Position numbers and translations under genes: made by a program
Source: JAKPQD01 sp029572965
GTDB taxonomy: Bacteria; Bacteroidota; Bacteroidia; Bacteroidales; DTGW01
Assembly: GCA_035374585.1 (NCBI GenBank)
Contig: DAOSPF010000017.1
Coordinates: 1 to 52,516 of the forward strand
Direction of reading: 5' to 3'
Length of the DNA stretch: 52,516 bases
Shown: piece by piece, positions 6,561-15,405 of the stretch
Layout: every line of letters begins with the position of its first letter
Position numbering within the stretch: position 1 is the stretch's first letter
The notes under the pieces: model-generated
What the model was told of the DNA's origin: nothing
The model's input: the letters and a program-made list of their open reading frames with translations, nothing else
The model's database searches: none

Positions 6561-7622
6561 ATGAAAATTAGAAAATCACGTCTCATAATTATTGCTATAG
6601 TAGTTGTAGCAATTGTATTTGTAGCCTTCAAATTGGCTGTCAACAAACAAAAATTTCAGGAAGAAGTTGCTTTCTCACAACGCACTATCGACAAAATACC
6701 TGTTGCTGTTGAAGTCGCTTCCAAAAATGTATTGTCTGAAAATGTTGTCGCAACTGGTACCCTGGAAGCATCAGACGTTTTAAACCTTGTTTCAGAAACT
6801 CAAGGAAAAATCATTGCCATCTACAAAGAAAAAGGTGACAGGGTTTCTGTTGGAGAGGTTATTGCAAAAGTAGATGACGAGGTAATATCAGCCAATGTAC
6901 TTACTGCAGAAGCCAATTATACACAGTTTGAGAAAGATGTTGAACGTCTGACCCGCCTTGCAGAACAAAATGCAGTAACCAAACGCGACCTTGAACAAGC
7001 TAACATTGGTTTGAAAAAAGCCAAAGCCGACCTTATCAACGCCCGTAAAGCCTTGAACAATACCAGCATAAAAGCGCCTATTTCCGGCTATATCAACAAT
7101 GACTTTATTACTGTTGGCCAACTACTTGGTGGAGGTTCTCCGGTTTGCGAAATTGTCAATAACAGCCAGTTGAAGCTAAATGTAAAAGTTTCGGAGCGTG
7201 AAGCTTACAAAATCAAGATAGGACAAAACGTTGCTGTTCGTTTATCAGTTTTTCCTGACAAAAAATTCTCAGGCCGCATTACTTCTATTGCCGAAAAAGC
7301 TGATGCTGCAATGAAATTCAACGTTGAAATAACCATATCAAACAATGGCGCACATTTGAGAAGTGGTTTGTATGCCGAAGCCGAACTTCCTGTAAAAAAT
7401 GAGGAAAACATCATTATTAAGAAAGTTAGTATTATTGGAAGCATGGAAAACCCTCAGGTATTTGTAGTAGAAGGAGAAAAAGCCATAAGAAAAACGCTGA
7501 TTATAGGCCAAAGCAACAATAAAGAAGTAGAAGTATTGAGTGGTTTGACTGAAGGAGACAAAGTTGTTGTAAGTGGCCAGCTCAATCTCAAAGACGGCGA
7601 TAATGTTAAAGTTATCAACTAA
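6561..7622 (+). CDS. RND efflux periplasmic adaptor (membrane fusion protein, HlyD/AcrA type)
   Basis: A 353-residue protein with an uncleaved N-terminal anchor (about residues 7-26, isoleucine/valine rich). The order is the first half of the lipoyl domain (TLEASDVLNLVSETQGKI), an alpha-hairpin (about 115-165), the second lipoyl half (KAPISGYINNDFITVGQ), a beta-barrel (DKKFSGRITSIAEKAD) and the membrane-proximal domain ending EGDKVVVSGQLNLKDGD. It bridges the inner membrane pump and the TolC-like channel. It is the middle gene of the operon; the pump gene starts 58 bases downstream. Confidence 0.93.
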   Translation: MKIRKSRLIIIAIVVVAIVFVAFKLAVNKQKFQEEVAFSQRTIDKIPVAVEVASKNVLSENVVATGTLEASDVLNLVSETQGKIIAIYKEKGDRVSVGEVIAKVDDEVISANVLTAEANYTQFEKDVERLTRLAEQNAVTKRDLEQANIGLKKAKADLINARKALNNTSIKAPISGYINNDFITVGQLLGGGSPVCEIVNNSQLKLNVKVSEREAYKIKIGQNVAVRLSVFPDKKFSGRITSIAEKADAAMKFNVEITISNNGAHLRSGLYAEAELPVKNEENIIIKKVSIIGSMENPQVFVVEGEKAIRKTLIIGQSNNKEVEVLSGLTEGDKVVVSGQLNLKDGDNVKVIN

Positions 7623-7680
7623 TCTGTAGGCTTTAGCTGTAACGATGTTTTTTCTTTAATAAAATGAAAAACGATTAAAA

Positions 7681-10600
7681 ATGAAATTAACTGAATTATC
7701 AATAAAACGAACAACCATACCAGTGGTAATCTTTGCCTTACTGGCTTTGGGAGGATTATTTACATATAGTCTTTTGAACAAGGAGTTGTTCCCGAATATC
7801 GACATGCCTGTAAACGCTGTATTGACAGTATATCCAGGCGCTGCACCTTCAGAAGTAGAAAGCTCTGTTTCTGAAAAAATCGAAGATGCCATTTCAAGCT
7901 TGGAAGGTATCGACAAGATTACTACTTACTCTTTTGAAAGCATGTCTGTGGTGGTAATCACTTACAAAGATGGAATTGATGCGGACTTGTCGTTGCAGGA
8001 ATGTGAGCGAAAGGTCAACGCCATAAAGTCCAATCTTCCTGAAAATATCAAAGACCCGCAATTCATGAAGTTTGACTTGGGGATGTTTCCTGTAATGACC
8101 ATTGCGGCCAATGCCAATATTCCTGAGAAAGAATTTTATGACTTTGTGGACAATGATATCAAGACGAGGATATCGCAGGTAAAGGGTGTTGCTTCTGTTA
8201 GTATTATTGGTGGTAACCAACGCGAGATTCAGATAAAAGTTGATGCTAATAAGATAGAGCAATTAGGGCTTTCGCTTGTTCAGGTAAAACAAATGATTCA
8301 GGCTGCCAATGTCGATTTCCCCACAGGAAAAATTAAAGATGACGATACAAAATATATTGTCCGTATTGCCGGGAAGTTTGACAACCTTGACGAAATCAGG
8401 AACCTGATTGTTGGTGCTACTAAAGATGGCTCAGTAATCAAAATAAGCGACATTGCTACAGTAGTTGATGGTTCAAAAAAAGCTACCAAGTTGGCCCGAA
8501 ACAACGGACAGCCATCTATTGGTATGACTATTCAAAAACAAACAGACGGAAATGCGGTTGAAATCAGTAAAGAAGTAAACAAAATCCTGGCAGACTACGA
8601 AAAAGAATATACCAAAGACAATCTTAAATTCAACGTGGCCAGTGATACCTCAGTATTTACTGACCAGGCCGTTGACGGTGTGATGGTTGACCTTGTTTTT
8701 GCTATCATCCTTGTTTCTATTACCATGCTATTGTTCCTGCATACCTTCCGCAACCTGGTATTCATCTTTGTATCTATACCAACCTCAATTATATCAACCT
8801 TTACATTCTTCTGGTTGTTTGGGTTCTCGCTCAACTTGCTGACATTGTTGGCTATGTCAATTGTAGTCGGCGTTATTGTTGATGATGCTATCGTTATCCT
8901 CGAAAACATTTACCGGCACATGGAAATGGGCAAGAGCCGCTGGCAGGCTACATTGGACGCTACCAAAGAAATTGGTCTTACCGTAACATCTATTACCATT
9001 GTATTAGTTGCCGTTTTCTTGCCTATAGGTCTGACAACAGGCATTACCGGTCAAATGCTGCGTTCCTTTGCCCTGGTGATAGTTATTTCAATCCTCATAA
9101 GCCTTTTGGTTTCGTTTACACTTGTCCCCCTTTTAACTTCAAGGTTTGGAAAATTAAAAGAATACAATAAGACTAAGTTTTTTGACCGTTTCTTACTTGG
9201 CTTCGAGCATGTCATTACCTGGGCAAGGTTAGTCATTCTTAAAGGGACACAAATATGCCTGAAACATAAAGCTATTACTATTGTAACGGCTGTCTTCTGC
9301 CTTTTAGGTTCATGTAGTTTGCTCCAATTCGGGTTTATCCAAACAGAAATGATGGATGCCGGCGACCGTGGCGAGTTTATTGTTACTATGGAATTGGACC
9401 GTACGGCAACTCTTGAACAAACCAGTAGTATGTGTCTGAAAGTAGAGAAAACACTGATGGAACATCCAGAGGTAACTAATGTTTTCACCAAAGTGGGTTC
9501 AAAAGGTGGAAGTTTGTCTATTGCCGAAACCCCTTATGCAGCCGAATTTAATGTAAAACTGGTAGATAAAAACAAACGAGAGTTAAGCACCAAACTATTC
9601 TCAAAACAACTTCAAAACGAGCTGAAATCGAAGTTTGCCGGGCCTAATTTCAAAATTACCGAAATCAGTATGATGGGAAGCACCACCACTCCTATTGAAA
9701 TTTATGTAAGGTGCAATGATTTTGAGAAAGCCAAAGCGTTTAGCCATATTGTCACCAACGAGTTAAGGAGTATCAAGGGTACTACAGATATTGAGTCAAC
9801 GATTGAAAATGGCGACAAGGAAATGGTGGTAAAGTTTGACCGCGAGAAACTTGCCATATTAGGCCTTACCATTGGCGAAATTGGCAACCAAATGTATATG
9901 TCGTTCGAAGGCAACCGCGACCTCAAATATCGCGATGGCAGCAACGAATATGATATTCTGATTTCGCTGGACGAATTCGACCGGGAAAGTAAAGCTGACC
10001 TCGAAAACATAGCTTTTACCAACCATGCCGGACAATTGATCAAGCTTTCGCAGGTGGCTGATATTATTGAAGCTGAAAGCCCTTCGACACTTAACCGATA
10101 CAACAAGCTCCCATCGGTAAGGATTACCGGTAATATGATTGGAAAAACCATTGGGACCGTTGGTACTGAACTTAAAGAAAGAATGGCTAAAATTGAAAAA
10201 CCTGCAGGCGTTGACATCGTTTATGCCGGAAACATGGAACAACAAAGCAAATCGTTTGCAAGTATGGGTATTGCCCTTATTGCATCGCTTATATTCATGT
10301 ACCTTATCATGGTAGCCTTGTACGATAGCTATGTTTACCCTTTGGTAGTGATGCTTTCACTTCCTCTGGCCGTCATCGGGGCATTGTTGGCCCTGGCGCT
10401 GTCGGGCAAAAGCCTTAGCTTGTTTGCCATCATGGGTATCATCATGCTTATGGGCTTGGTAGCCAAAAATGCCATATTAGTCGTTGACTTTGCCAATGGG
10501 GCGCAGGAAAAAGGAAAGAAAGCATTTGATGCCATCATCGAAGCTACATCTGTTCGTTTCCGCCCTATTGTAATGACCAACCTTGCCTTGATAATAGGTA

Positions 10601-10800
10601 TGTTACCTATCGCATTGGGCTCAGGCGCTGGTGCCGAATGGAAAAACGGACTTGGCTGGGTGCTTATTGGCGGTTTGACAAGCTCCATGCTCCTGTCGTT
10701 TATCATTGTACCAGTACTTTATGTAACACTTGATAAATGGATAAAAAGGTTTAAAAAAAATAATACACCCGAAGAATCATCATTAATAGAAAACCCCTAA
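7681..10800 (+). CDS. RND efflux pump, AcrB/HAE1-like inner membrane transporter
   Basis: A full-length 1039-residue RND protein with the expected two halves, each with a large periplasmic loop (about 35-330 and 555-860), and twelve predicted membrane helices. The proton-relay residues are present: Asp401-Asp402 in VGVIVDDAIV and Lys929 in GLVAKNAIL. The N terminus (SIKRTTIPVVIFALLALGG) is typical of the Bacteroidota/Firmicutes hydrophobe-amphiphile branch. It exports small amphiphilic compounds by proton antiport together with the two preceding gene products. The substrate is not predictable. Regulation probably runs through the promoter element at 4907, by the neighbouring LytTR system (inference). 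Confidence 0.95.
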   Translation: MKLTELSIKRTTIPVVIFALLALGGLFTYSLLNKELFPNIDMPVNAVLTVYPGAAPSEVESSVSEKIEDAISSLEGIDKITTYSFESMSVVVITYKDGIDADLSLQECERKVNAIKSNLPENIKDPQFMKFDLGMFPVMTIAANANIPEKEFYDFVDNDIKTRISQVKGVASVSIIGGNQREIQIKVDANKIEQLGLSLVQVKQMIQAANVDFPTGKIKDDDTKYIVRIAGKFDNLDEIRNLIVGATKDGSVIKISDIATVVDGSKKATKLARNNGQPSIGMTIQKQTDGNAVEISKEVNKILADYEKEYTKDNLKFNVASDTSVFTDQAVDGVMVDLVFAIILVSITMLLFLHTFRNLVFIFVSIPTSIISTFTFFWLFGFSLNLLTLLAMSIVVGVIVDDAIVILENIYRHMEMGKSRWQATLDATKEIGLTVTSITIVLVAVFLPIGLTTGITGQMLRSFALVIVISILISLLVSFTLVPLLTSRFGKLKEYNKTKFFDRFLLGFEHVITWARLVILKGTQICLKHKAITIVTAVFCLLGSCSLLQFGFIQTEMMDAGDRGEFIVTMELDRTATLEQTSSMCLKVEKTLMEHPEVTNVFTKVGSKGGSLSIAETPYAAEFNVKLVDKNKRELSTKLFSKQLQNELKSKFAGPNFKITEISMMGSTTTPIEIYVRCNDFEKAKAFSHIVTNELRSIKGTTDIESTIENGDKEMVVKFDREKLAILGLTIGEIGNQMYMSFEGNRDLKYRDGSNEYDILISLDEFDRESKADLENIAFTNHAGQLIKLSQVADIIEAESPSTLNRYNKLPSVRITGNMIGKTIGTVGTELKERMAKIEKPAGVDIVYAGNMEQQSKSFASMGIALIASLIFMYLIMVALYDSYVYPLVVMLSLPLAVIGALLALALSGKSLSLFAIMGIIMLMGLVAKNAILVVDFANGAQEKGKKAFDAIIEATSVRFRPIVMTNLALIIGMLPIALGSGAGAEWKNGLGWVLIGGLTSSMLLSFIIVPVLYVTLDKWIKRFKKNNTPEESSLIENP

Positions 10801-10843
10801 GTCAATCATTGCTTTTCAAAAACAATGTCGTTTATTTAGGACT

Positions 10844-10870
10844 CCGACAGGTTCTGCAAATGCTGTCAGG
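10844..10870. repeat. CCGACAG inverted repeat
   Basis: CCGACAG and CTGTCAGG flank a 12-base spacer. The left arm can also pair with AGACCTGTCGG of the next hairpin, so the two may form alternative structures or be copies of one dispersed palindrome. Confidence 0.5.
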
Positions 10871-10887
10871 TCTGATGTGATACTAAC

Positions 10888-10922
10888 CCGACAGCGTCTT
10901 TCAGACCTGTCGGCGTTTTTTT
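10888..10922 (+). terminator. Terminator of the RND efflux operon
   Basis: CCGACAG-C-GTCT, a TTC loop, then AGAC-CTGTCGG forms an 11-pair stem with one bulged C, followed after two bases by seven T. It lies 87 bases past the pump stop codon. Confidence 0.85.
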
Positions 10923-11021
10923 AGATACTTAACAAAACGGCATTGACTTCAAATGTATAAAAACAGATAAATACCTGTCTTGTAGCAATTGTAAAAAAAT
11001 CCGTTCGGGGTTCGTCCGGTT

Positions 11022-11073
11022 AAAAAAGAGGCTGTGCGTAAGACTTTTCAAGCTTTTCACACAGCCTCTTTTT
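11022..11073. terminator. Bidirectional terminator between the RND pump and the xylanase
   Basis: AAAAAGAGGCTGTG and CACAGCCTCTTTTT form a 14-base stem with A/T tracts on both sides, placed between convergent genes. It sits 20 bases past the xylanase stop on the minus strand. Confidence 0.85.
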
Positions 11074-11093
11074 ATGTATAACCAGAAAAATAT

Positions 11094-12212
11094 TTATTTC
11101 GAAACTACTTTTAAGATAGAATAATACGCTGGCTTAGGTTGCAGCTTTCTGTCAAAAGGAAGTGGATAATTGGTCCGGCCAAAAATAGGCCAATTATTGA
11201 GCCATGATTGGCCATCATGAAGCCCCCAAAATGTTACACGACTTACTACGTCCTTATGTTTTGCAGCTACTGTAAAAAAATCTGCATAACGATTTGCCAG
11301 TTTTTGCTGAACTGAATCTGGTAAACCATCTGCATAAGGGTTCATTTCTTTTTTGAAGGCAAATGTATCAGAGATATTGGCATTATTGTTATCCCATGGG
11401 TTAGGAATAACAGTAAAATCGAGCTCTGTAAACATTACTTTCACTCCTAACTTTGCAAAATCAACAATTGCACTGTCCACAACTGACATTGAAGGGCTGT
11501 TCACATGCCAGTGGCCTTGAATACCAACACCGCTTACTTTTATGCCTTTTGCCTGCAAGTTCTTAATCAACTTAATGGCTCCGGCTCTTTTGGCAGGTTG
11601 TTCAATGTTGTAGTCATTGTAATATAGCTCTGCCGAAGAGTCTGCTTCATAAGCATACTGAAAAGCTTTTTCAATATACTCCTCGCCGGCTATCTGGTAC
11701 CATTTCGACTGGCGGAAAGTCCCATCTTCGTTCAACGCTTCGTTAACTACATCGTAACCATTCACTTTACCTTTGTAGCGGCTTACCACTGTTGTAATAT
11801 GGCTTTTCAAACGTGCTAAAAGAGTATCTTTACTAACATCTTTGCCTTTTGCATCAACAAAAACATAAGGAGGTACCTGAGAATGCCAACATAAACAGTG
11901 CCCAACAATAAACATTTTATTCTTAAGGCCCAGCTCTACAAAGCTATCCACCGGGGCAAATACGAATGAATCCATTTGCGGATGGATACGCTCCCACTTC
12001 ATTACGTTTTCGGGCACAATAGAATTAAATTGGGAGACCAACAATTGTGTTGCTGCAGAGTCTTTCCCGGCAATCTGGTCACGGTCAATAGCTGCACCAA
12101 TGTAGAAATAGTCTTTGTAAGCATCTTTTAAGCTTGTTTGTTTTTTTTCAGAACAGCTTACCAATACAATCAATGCAAAAGCTGCAACTGCAAGATTTTT
12201 CATATTCATCAT
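11094..12212 (-). CDS. GH10 endo-1,4-beta-xylanase, lipoprotein
   Basis: A 372-residue protein with a lipoprotein signal (lipobox ending at Cys20), so it is probably membrane anchored in the periplasm or on the cell surface. The GH10 barrel covers residues 30-370. Catalytic residues: acid/base Glu158 in YDVVNEALNE and nucleophile Glu263 in FTELDF. Other GH10 markers are NVMKWERIHP and GHCLCWHSQVP. It hydrolyses internal beta-1,4 bonds of xylan. No carbohydrate-binding module is present. It lies downstream of a GPH sugar symporter in the same direction, suggesting cut-and-import of xylo-oligosaccharides; a terminator separates the two. Confidence 0.95.
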   Translation of the reverse strand: MMNMKNLAVAAFALIVLVSCSEKKQTSLKDAYKDYFYIGAAIDRDQIAGKDSAATQLLVSQFNSIVPENVMKWERIHPQMDSFVFAPVDSFVELGLKNKMFIVGHCLCWHSQVPPYVFVDAKGKDVSKDTLLARLKSHITTVVSRYKGKVNGYDVVNEALNEDGTFRQSKWYQIAGEEYIEKAFQYAYEADSSAELYYNDYNIEQPAKRAGAIKLIKNLQAKGIKVSGVGIQGHWHVNSPSMSVVDSAIVDFAKLGVKVMFTELDFTVIPNPWDNNNANISDTFAFKKEMNPYADGLPDSVQQKLANRYADFFTVAAKHKDVVSRVTFWGLHDGQSWLNNWPIFGRTNYPLPFDRKLQPKPAYYSILKVVSK

Positions 12213-12233
12213 ATCTTTAGTTTTTTATGGTAT

Positions 12234-12268
12234 AAAAAACACCCATAAATATTATGGGTGTTTTTTTT
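12234..12268 (-). terminator. Terminator between the GPH symporter and xylanase genes
   Basis: CACCCATAA, loop ATA, TTATGGGTG, with A6 on one side and T8 on the other. It lies 19 bases past the symporter stop and 22 bases before the xylanase ATG, so xylanase is either read through at low level or has a promoter overlapping this region. Confidence 0.85.
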
Positions 12269-12286
12269 AATTTTTTAATCATATTT

Positions 12287-13732
12287 TTATTCTGCACTAT
12301 ACGACTTACGCCTTTCAGCCAATTCATCCTGCATCTGGTATTCTACGCTCTTCTTAATCTTATATGAGAAAAGAATAGTTATCATACCAACTAATGCAAT
12401 GGCCGGGAAAATACTGGTAATTAACCTGATACCCGAAATAGCTTCTTGCGTTTGTACAGCATTAGCAACATAGCCATACCCTGATAACAAATATCCGGTA
12501 AGGGCACCTCCAAGAGCTAAACCAACTTTAAGACCGATTACAATACCAGCAAATACAATAGCTGTAGCACGACGGTTGTTTTTCCACTCAGAATAGTCTG
12601 CAACGTCAGCCATCATAGCCCAAGGCAAAGGCATCGAGATACCCCATGAGAAGTTAAAGAGCAGTTGAAGTGCAAATGTAGCCCAAATAGCTGTTGGTGA
12701 AAGGAAGATAAACATAGCAGCAAATACAGCAGCTAAAACAATAGTGAAAATAAAAGCATCACGTTTACCAAACCTTGCAGCAAGCGGTTTTGAGAATATA
12801 ATACCACAAAGAGCCGCCAACTGTCCAAAGATATTGATTATACTAAATACATTACCCGAAATATCAGCATTTGAACCTAACATACCCACTTTAGCTATCA
12901 ATCCAAATAAACACTTGTTCAATGTTTCGAGGAATGCAATCATGCTGTCTTTGTCAAGGTAATATTTGAAGAAGTACAGCAATATGCTGTTTCGCATAGC
13001 AAGGAAAATAAACATCAACAGGAACACAACAAACATGGCTACCCATGGCTTGTTGCTCAATAAGTCTTTTATGTCTTGTTTCAATGATGTTTCTTGTTTT
13101 GGGTCCGGCTTAATACGTTCTTTTGTGGTAAAAAAGGTGATAAAGAAGAATACTACTGCCAATAAGCAAAAAATACCCATAGTAACCTGATATCCTCTTG
13201 AGCTGTCCCCTTGTCCGAAATGGTTGACCATAGGAAGCGTTAACCCCTGAATAGCTAATGTCGCAACAGTAACAACAACAAAACGCACAGAAGACAGGCT
13301 GGTACGTTCTTTCATATCACCAGTAATTACACCGCTAAGCGCTGAATAAGGGATATTGTTCATTGAATATATTGTCATCAGAAGAATATAAGTAACATAG
13401 GCGTAAAAAAGTTTTCCTCCGGGACCTAAATCGGGCGTGGTAAATGCCAAAAAACCAAAAATACCAAAAGGTACTGCTGTCCATATAACCCAAGGCCGAT
13501 ACATACCCCAACGTGTATGTGTCCGGTCTGCTACTACCCCCATAATTGGGTCAAAAATAGCGCCCCACAAACGGGCAACCAAGAATAACCAACCTGCTGC
13601 TGCAGCTGTTAAACCGAATGTATCGGTATAAAAACTAAGCTGTAACAGCATCATGGTCTGAAAAATAAAATTAGCGGCTCCGTCTCCAAGACTAAAACCT
13701 ACTTTTTCTTTCATTGAAAGTTTAGAATCCAT
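12287..13732 (-). CDS. GPH-family (glycoside-pentoside-hexuronide) cation symporter
   Basis: A 481-residue MFS protein with about twelve hydrophobic helices. The motif GVVADRTHTRWGMYRPW (residues about 60-76) is the GPH signature loop 2-3, with cation- and sugar-site residues as in MelB and XylP-like carriers. WSIGMPLPWAMMADVADY-like sequence in the second half also fits. It imports glycosides or pentosides with Na+ or H+. Its neighbour is a GH10 xylanase, so xylose or xylo-oligosaccharides are the likely cargo by inference. One central loop (about residues 268-290) is longer than in MelB. Confidence 0.9.
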   Translation of the reverse strand: MDSKLSMKEKVGFSLGDGAANFIFQTMMLLQLSFYTDTFGLTAAAAGWLFLVARLWGAIFDPIMGVVADRTHTRWGMYRPWVIWTAVPFGIFGFLAFTTPDLGPGGKLFYAYVTYILLMTIYSMNNIPYSALSGVITGDMKERTSLSSVRFVVVTVATLAIQGLTLPMVNHFGQGDSSRGYQVTMGIFCLLAVVFFFITFFTTKERIKPDPKQETSLKQDIKDLLSNKPWVAMFVVFLLMFIFLAMRNSILLYFFKYYLDKDSMIAFLETLNKCLFGLIAKVGMLGSNADISGNVFSIINIFGQLAALCGIIFSKPLAARFGKRDAFIFTIVLAAVFAAMFIFLSPTAIWATFALQLLFNFSWGISMPLPWAMMADVADYSEWKNNRRATAIVFAGIVIGLKVGLALGGALTGYLLSGYGYVANAVQTQEAISGIRLITSIFPAIALVGMITILFSYKIKKSVEYQMQDELAERRKSYSAE

Positions 13733-14018
13733 TGTTTTTGTTTTTATTATTGTTTGTCTTATTTATATGTCCTTTTCCGGGAAAAATACTCCGAAAACAT
13801 TACTACGCAAAAAAACTCCTAATTTTTCAATCCCAAAAATATTATTTGAACATCTTAACATAGATTAAATTTCTGTCATAATGTAGCAGTAATTTGTCGA
13901 ATAATGCAATTTTTGGGCATTTGCACTATTAGGTAAGTTGTTCATATATTGTATGTTATAAAACTTATGAATGAAATTTGATAGTCACATTTTTGCATGT
14001 TTTTAACACTATTATTTT

Positions 14019-15098
14019 TTACTCTCCGTATTTATAATAAACATTACAGGCACCCTCTGATGATACCATACAAGCCCCGACAGGATTTTCGGGCACGCAT
14101 TTATTGCCATACAAGCCACATTGCGAAGGCTTTTTCAGCCCTTTCAATACCTGGCCACAAATACATCCTTTTGCTTCCACAGATTGTTCTGGGATAACCT
14201 GAAAAACATGCTCGGCATCAAAACTTTTATACTTTTCTCTTAAAGACAGGGCACTTTTAGGGATAATACCAAGTCCACGCCAATTGGCATCTGCCGGTTC
14301 AAATATTTCATTTACCATTTGCTGGGCCTTTGGGTTCCCTTCGGGTTTTACCACGCGTGTATATTGTATTTCAACCGAAGGCCGATTTTCATTTTTTTGT
14401 TTTATAAGCATAATAACAGATTGCAACACATCTATCGGTTCAAAACCAGAAACTACAACCCCTTTACCAAATTTTTCCGGTATAAAATTGTACATCTCAG
14501 TACCGGTAATAACACTTACGTGACCCGGAGCCAAAAAGGCATCTACAGCAATGCCTTCTTCAATGATAGCCTGCATAGGAGGTGGCATAATTTTGTGCGA
14601 ACTTAGTACAGAAAAATTATCCAACCCGAGTTCTTTTGCCTTCAAAATACCTGCAGCTGTTGGAGGTGTAGTTGTTTCAAATCCTATGGCAAGAAATACA
14701 ACCTTTTTGTCAGGATTATTAACAGCAAAATCAATAGACTCAAGTACCGAATAAACCATCCTAACATCAGCGCCTTTTGCTTTTTCCTTTTCAAGTGATG
14801 AACTTGACCCCGGGACCTTGACCAAATCGCCATAAGTAGCAATAATAACATCAGGAATACGGGCTAAAGCAACAGCTTTATCAATATAATCAACCGGAGT
14901 AACACATACCGGGCAGCCCGGACCAGATACCAACACAATATGCTCAGGCAACAAATGCTTTAATCCAAAACGATGGATAGACATGGTGTGACTGCCACAT
15001 ACTTCCATAATCACCATGGGCTCTTTGGCTATTTGCTTTATATAAGCAGCAAGTTGCTGAACCTTTTCAGCATCACGGTATTCGCTTATATATTTCAT
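14019..15098 (-). CDS. hypD: Hydrogenase maturation protein HypD
   Basis: A 359-residue protein with all HypD landmarks: the VCGSHTMSIHRFG motif (Cys34), GPGCPVC (Cys62 and Cys65), GFETTTP, and the C-terminal iron-sulfur region with cysteines in GCICGQVLKG, QCGLYGNKCVP and GACMVSSEGAC. It works with HypC to assemble the Fe(CN)2CO centre of [NiFe] hydrogenases. It overlaps hypC by four bases, implying translational coupling. HypE, HypA, HypB and the hydrogenase subunits are not in this window. Confidence 0.97.
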   Translation of the reverse strand: MKYISEYRDAEKVQQLAAYIKQIAKEPMVIMEVCGSHTMSIHRFGLKHLLPEHIVLVSGPGCPVCVTPVDYIDKAVALARIPDVIIATYGDLVKVPGSSSSLEKEKAKGADVRMVYSVLESIDFAVNNPDKKVVFLAIGFETTTPPTAAGILKAKELGLDNFSVLSSHKIMPPPMQAIIEEGIAVDAFLAPGHVSVITGTEMYNFIPEKFGKGVVVSGFEPIDVLQSVIMLIKQKNENRPSVEIQYTRVVKPEGNPKAQQMVNEIFEPADANWRGLGIIPKSALSLREKYKSFDAEHVFQVIPEQSVEAKGCICGQVLKGLKKPSQCGLYGNKCVPENPVGACMVSSEGACNVYYKYGE

Positions 15099-15328
15099 TT
15101 CTGGGGAATTTCGTCGTTCATACCAAGAATATCTATCAACTCCAATGTTTGTCGGGCTTCTTCCTCATCAACTTTCTGAATGGCATAACCTGCATGAACC
15201 AATACATATTCTCCAACCTGAATATTATCGAGCAAATCAAGTGATGCCCTGATTTTATTCCCAGACAAGCTAACAACAGCTTCATTGCCATTTATTTCTT
15301 CAACCTTAGCAGGAATACTTAAACACAT
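15095..15328 (-). CDS. hypC: Hydrogenase assembly chaperone HypC
   Basis: A 77-residue protein beginning MCLSIPAKV; Cys2 carries the iron ligand complex in this family. It retains the family's GEYVLVHAGYAI core. It delivers the Fe(CN)2CO moiety together with HypD to the hydrogenase large subunit. It sits between hypF and hypD in one transcription unit. The size is normal for HypC/HupF. Confidence 0.96.
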   Translation of the reverse strand: MCLSIPAKVEEINGNEAVVSLSGNKIRASLDLLDNIQVGEYVLVHAGYAIQKVDEEEARQTLELIDILGMNDEIPQK

Positions 15329-15405
15329 ATACTTATTTTATTTGTTTATATCTAATACATTTATCTTTCTTTATTCCATATATTAATATTCGTATTTCCC
15401 CTCCT

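Noticed and set aside
6392..6646. An 84-codon open frame on the minus strand rich in Leu, Phe, Cys and Ser.
   Set aside because: It is the translation of heptamer array D; period 7 keeps stop codons away. No start or family support.
9702..10245. Long antisense frames inside the RND pump gene.
   Set aside because: The sense strand has full RND homology with catalytic residues; the antisense frames show no recognisable motif.
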